Origin: Patagioenas fasciata
Lineage: Eukaryota > Chordata > Aves > Columbiformes > Columbidae
Length of the DNA stretch: 64,000 bases
Assembly: GCF_037038585.1 (NCBI RefSeq)
Contig: NC_092520.1
Span: forward strand, 12,593,001-12,657,000
Direction: 5' to 3'
Part shown: positions 60,363-64,000 of the stretch, piece after piece
Layout of the letters: every line of letters starts with the position of its first letter
Numbering within the stretch: the first letter of the stretch is position 1
Translations under genes and position numbers: made by a program
The notes under the pieces: generated by a model
Databases searched by the model: none
Told to the model about the DNA's origin: nothing
What the model saw: the letters and a program-made list of their open reading frames with translations, nothing else

Positions 60363-61785
60363 TGAGAAGCAACAACTACCAGCAGAAGATACCTTCAAAA
60401 GAATCAGGACTATGCACATGGGACAAGAGCTTTTGAGAGGTTCAGTTTCCATCTGGCAACTTGTCTCAGTTGCTGCTACAGAGCTCCACAGGTTTCAGCC
60501 GGGTCTCTCCAAGGACATGAGCATCTATGGATCTGGAACAGACAGCAGATCTGGTTTTTATGGAGATAAATACACCAAAGACTGCTGGCATTAGAACTGC
60601 TCGTCCTCACATTCTCCATTTTAACAGGAAAATAATTTAGACTTTATAGGCTATTACATTAACTAAAGCTACTTTTGAAATCTTTTTCATATTTACTTCC
60701 CATAATTATATGGATTTTTTTTTTAACTTGCAGAAAATTACAGAGATAATCGCTGCTAGAGCAAGCACACCGTCTAGTACTTGACAATACTTTTATTTGA
60801 ATCATGACCCTAAAGCTGCACTTTTCAGGGCTGCTTTCACACCAAACGCGCTCTCCCTCCTCCTGGATGCTCCTGCTTACATGACACTTTCAGATCTCAC
60901 AAGGAAATCCGCTGAATGGAAAGGCGACACCAGAGAAAGAGGCAGTGCCAGGTTCAGCACTGAAGAGGATTTTAAAATTTATTACAGGGTATCACTTCGA
61001 CGCTCAATGTTTTACGTGGCTGAAATGAATACAGACGCCTGGCAGAACTGCAAGAGAAAGTGCCTCTATAAAATGCGACAGCACTATTACCAGCTAAGCT
61101 ACCAGTTAGACATCACTGATTACCAGACTGGACAGAGATTTTAACTCATCCAGAAAGCAGACAGCTAATCGGGTTTCTTAATGGGCTTCTCTCAGTTTCG
61201 CCGGGGCCGATGCATACTGCATATAGGATTTGGAAAGAGATTTTTCCCCAAATAGCACCTACCACTCTACGACAGCTTTCTGTCATCATCTTGGCTTATG
61301 CTTATATAAAGTACCAGATGGAAAGCCAGAAGTTACATGAACAGTCACAAAGAGGTTAATCATTAAATTCAAGCTCTGCCAAGGCAGCAACAAAGCTGAC
61401 CTCTTGAATAAATTCAGCTTGGATAAAGGTAGCATTGATTTTCCTAAAGAGGTTTCATTACTTAACTCCATATTCGTGATCTGAGAGCATGAAGTCAAGA
61501 GTTAATCCAAATTTACTATTTCTTTTCTACCTAAAGAGGAACCAACCCATTTAAAATGCAGAGAATATGATCGACCTCCCTACCTTTCATTGTTCTCTCC
61601 CCTCCGAGAGAAACTGAACTTCACAGCACTTCGAACCTCAGGGAGAAATAAAAAAACAAAACACCACAACAAAACCAAAAGCCTTAAAAAAACCCCAGTT
61701 CATCTTTATTCTACAAGCTTTTCTTCCAGCACTGAAAATCCAATGCATATTTTCGCCCAACTACTGGTATCTCTTTATTACTCTT

Positions 61786-61880
61786 AACGCTTTACTAGAA
61801 AGTAGTTTCTTTAGCACACACGTGAAGAAACTTTCTAGTAAAGAAACGCTTTACTAGAAAGTAGTTTCTTTAGCACACAC
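61786..61880. repeat. Identical 36-bp direct repeats flanking an inverted copy
   Basis: Positions 61786-61821 and 61845-61880 are identical (aacgctttactagaaagtag, then tttctttagcacacac). The 23 bases between them (61822-61844, gtgaagaaactttctagtaa then aga) are close to the reverse complement of the same unit, lacking about three bases. The array therefore reads unit, inverted unit, unit, and can fold as a hairpin in two ways. It runs into a CA microsatellite. Confidence 0.9.
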
Positions 61881-61889
61881 ACACACACT
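61872..61889 (+). repeat. Short CA microsatellite
   Basis: The sequence agcacacacacacacacttt follows directly from the second 36-bp repeat; the first copy has only cacacac, so the tract differs in length between the copies. Confidence 0.8.
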
Positions 61890-61999
61890 TTAATTTGATG
61901 AAGGGACAAGATCTGTTTGGAGCCCAGGCAACAAAAAGATACAAGGTAAACTTTTGGATAGGTGTCCCCAAATCTTTCTGCCATATTTTCTGCTTTCCA

Positions 62000-64000
62000 A
62001 CTCTGATCTTGCCTGTTAAAATGTAAAAGTTACTTACATCAGAATCAACCAGCTGACTACTACAAGCAACACCATTAAACAGACAAGTTCCTTCTTTACC
62101 TCCTTCAAGCATGATAAGGATCATCCATAAAAGCAAAGTGATCTGAGTTTCCAGTTTCCCATAGGTACTCTAAGATATTTACCGAACCACAGCAATTATG
62201 CCCATGACAAACAGGGTGTCGCACCCACTTGGTGCTTTCGTAATCTTCTGAATTACTACTTTGACTCATATCTCTGGGAACGTGAAACTTACCTAGAAAA
62301 GGTCTAAGAAAAAGTGTGGAAGATTAGAGAGACTAAGTTAACAAAATAAAAACAACAAACAAACCCTAGATGTCTTATACGAGAAAAGGGATATAATTTC
62401 TTTCTCTCCTATTTGAAAGCCTTGCCTCTTTCACAGTTAAGCAAATTTTCCCCAAAGAAGCCATTGATGATTGCATTCTTTCGGAATTTTTGTGTAAACA
62501 AGTGCTGGAATATAAAATGGAAAGCCAAAGAGGGATATTAAATCACAGGACATTTACATCCCAGAACCCTGCATGTATCTATTTGGAGGGTGGGAACAAA
62601 ACCAAAAATTTGGTATGAAAAAGAAATAAAAGTAGACAAGAACGTGGAACCTGAAAGGGTTTTTGCTTAAGGTCCCTAATGTCTTAAGAATTGATTAAAA
62701 TTTGGTTTTAGAGTACCTCTATTTCAGAGAGTTACTTCAGTGATGGCTCCTGTTACAGCAGTTTCTGCTGGAATATTTTACTCTGGCTGTCAGCCAAATC
62801 TTTGCTATGCTGATGCCAAATAAATGATACCCAATTTCAACGACAGATGCTGTTGTGTTGACACATAATTGATACGTTTATATTCAGGGCTCCCTGGAAT
62901 TCTGTAACAGCAACACTTTATTCACAAGAAATACGACTGACAGCAGAATTCAAAGGGACCTGCAGAGCACTGATGTTGCTGCATTGCTGATATTGTGAGT
63001 CTGGGGGAAGAGAAGAGACCATCACTGCCTGTCCAGGAACTGCCGAGGCCACACATTTTCTGGGGCAGTGGAAAAGACAAAGACGGTCCAGCAGCAAAAG
63101 TTCTCTGGTTTACCCAGAAACCAGCTTGATCAGGGAAACAGAAAACCTGAAAGTTTTCAACACAAGCCACACATCCCTTTCCTGCAGAGCTTGTAACTGC
63201 GTAGGAGATGGAAATCACAGAAACACCACAGTGCTGAAGTAACAGATACATCCCTAATCTCCTCTTCCTCAACTTCTTTGGTCTCCTAGGCAGGAAACAG
63301 ATTAGCAACCTTTAAAAATACATTTAAGCAAAGGTACGTTCCAAAGAAAACATGATACGCCCTCTCCTTGCATGTTCACTCTCTTGTACGTAACTTGAAA
63401 TAAACTTTCATAAAGAGCACTTATTTTGGAAAGCAACTATGTCCCTCCCCAGGCTTAACAAACCTTCAGTAATTCTTACAGGGGAAAAAAAGCTGATGAC
63501 CTTACAATATATGCCTACAATGTAAATTTTCTTCATTTTTACTAATACAGCATCGTATTTCCACACAATGAATAAAAACATTGACAGAATGAAAATATTC
63601 AGAGAAATTCATATTCATCTATTAAATTTTTTTTAAAAAAGAAAATAACAACAACAACTAAAATGTGGCACAGAAGACAGCAGCAAATAAATGCCACATA
63701 GCTACGTTTTCAGTAATTTTTCCAGGTAGTATACGTTGTTCAGCAAACATGCAATGTGGAATATCCTGCCATGATGCCTCTTTTTCATTAAAATAAAGTC
63801 AAGCTTAAAAATACTTTTGAATTGCATTAAATGGGGATTATCAAACACATTTGAAGCTTACAGATAAAGAGGCATCGCTACCTGGAAGTCTTTTCAACTC
63901 CTGGAAAACGTGTTTTGCCAACTGTTTCTTAAACTGTATTTCAGAACACTGATCATACCCAGAACGCTTCTGCACTGTAATTTGCTTCTGCTGCTTGTGG
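62000..64000. other. Right edge, no recognised feature
   Basis: AT-rich unique sequence, presumably SMCO4 intron. The minus-strand open frame at 62,922-63,308 (128 codons) has no motif, no splice support and unlikely composition, and is not called. No repeat family was recognised. Confidence 0.5.

Larger units (their letters stand above)
45443..64000 (-). other. Region upstream of the SMCO4 terminal exon, probably its long 5' intron
   Basis: The acceptor at 45443 shows that SMCO4 has at least one more 5' exon, presumably non-coding, further along the minus strand. I found no convincing donor-exon pair or CpG-rich promoter inside the window, so the first exon is probably beyond 64,000. The interval holds an LTR, four CR1 fragments, a repeat cluster at 61.8 kb and several unassigned open frames. 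Compared with the DEUP1 introns it is somewhat richer in G and C between 46.9 and 55.1 kb. Confidence 0.6.

Noticed and set aside
60797-61144. 115-codon plus-strand frame with a plausible soluble composition
   Set aside because: It opens at TTG, has no splice sites or motif, and lies in intronic sequence. The length is expected by chance in 64 kb.
62922-63308. 128-codon minus-strand frame at the right edge
   Set aside because: There is no start in good context, no motif and no splice support.
1-64000. CRISPR arrays, operons, bacterial-type systems, tRNA or rRNA genes
   Set aside because: No regularly spaced repeats, polycistronic frames, ribosome-binding sites or tRNA/rRNA signatures were seen. 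The window is a vertebrate intron-rich locus.

Overview
The window is vertebrate nuclear DNA, almost certainly from a bird. It is AT-rich and intron-rich, and carries about a dozen CR1 LINE fragments with typical avian CR1 3' ends plus LTRs of avian endogenous retroviruses. Spliced genes with GT-AG introns and AATAAA signals are visible. Species cannot be fixed from the sequence.

Layout. (1) 1-35,985, plus strand: the 3' eleven coding exons of DEUP1 (CCDC67, deuterosome assembly protein 1), entering from the left edge and running to its stop codon. All eleven exons have consensus splice sites and matching phases, and join into a 588-residue C-terminal part. Introns hold CR1 fragments, an old hAT-type MITE and two ERV LTRs. 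(2) 36.0-44.35 kb: an intergenic stretch between two convergent genes. It holds two CR1 copies and a decayed intronless fragment of an NT5DC2-like 5'-nucleotidase-domain gene. (3) 44.35-45.44 kb, minus strand: the terminal exon of SMCO4, with the complete 59-residue single-pass membrane protein and its 3' UTR. (4) 45.44-64.0 kb: most likely the long 5' intron of SMCO4. It holds an LTR with alpharetrovirus-like promoter layout, four CR1 fragments, and no exon I could support.

The tail-to-tail DEUP1/SMCO4 order matches the human 11q21 arrangement as I know it, which supports both identifications. The two genes are not known to act in one pathway. DEUP1 builds deuterosomes for centriole amplification in multiciliated cells; SMCO4 is an uncharacterised small membrane protein.

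I found no new multi-gene system. The best leads are small: a 35-bp piece matching the 3' end of SMCO4 inside a nearby CR1 copy, the NT5DC2-like retrocopy-like fragment, a direct/inverted repeat cluster near 61.8 kb, and unassigned open frames. All identifications were made by eye; no alignment or database search was run.
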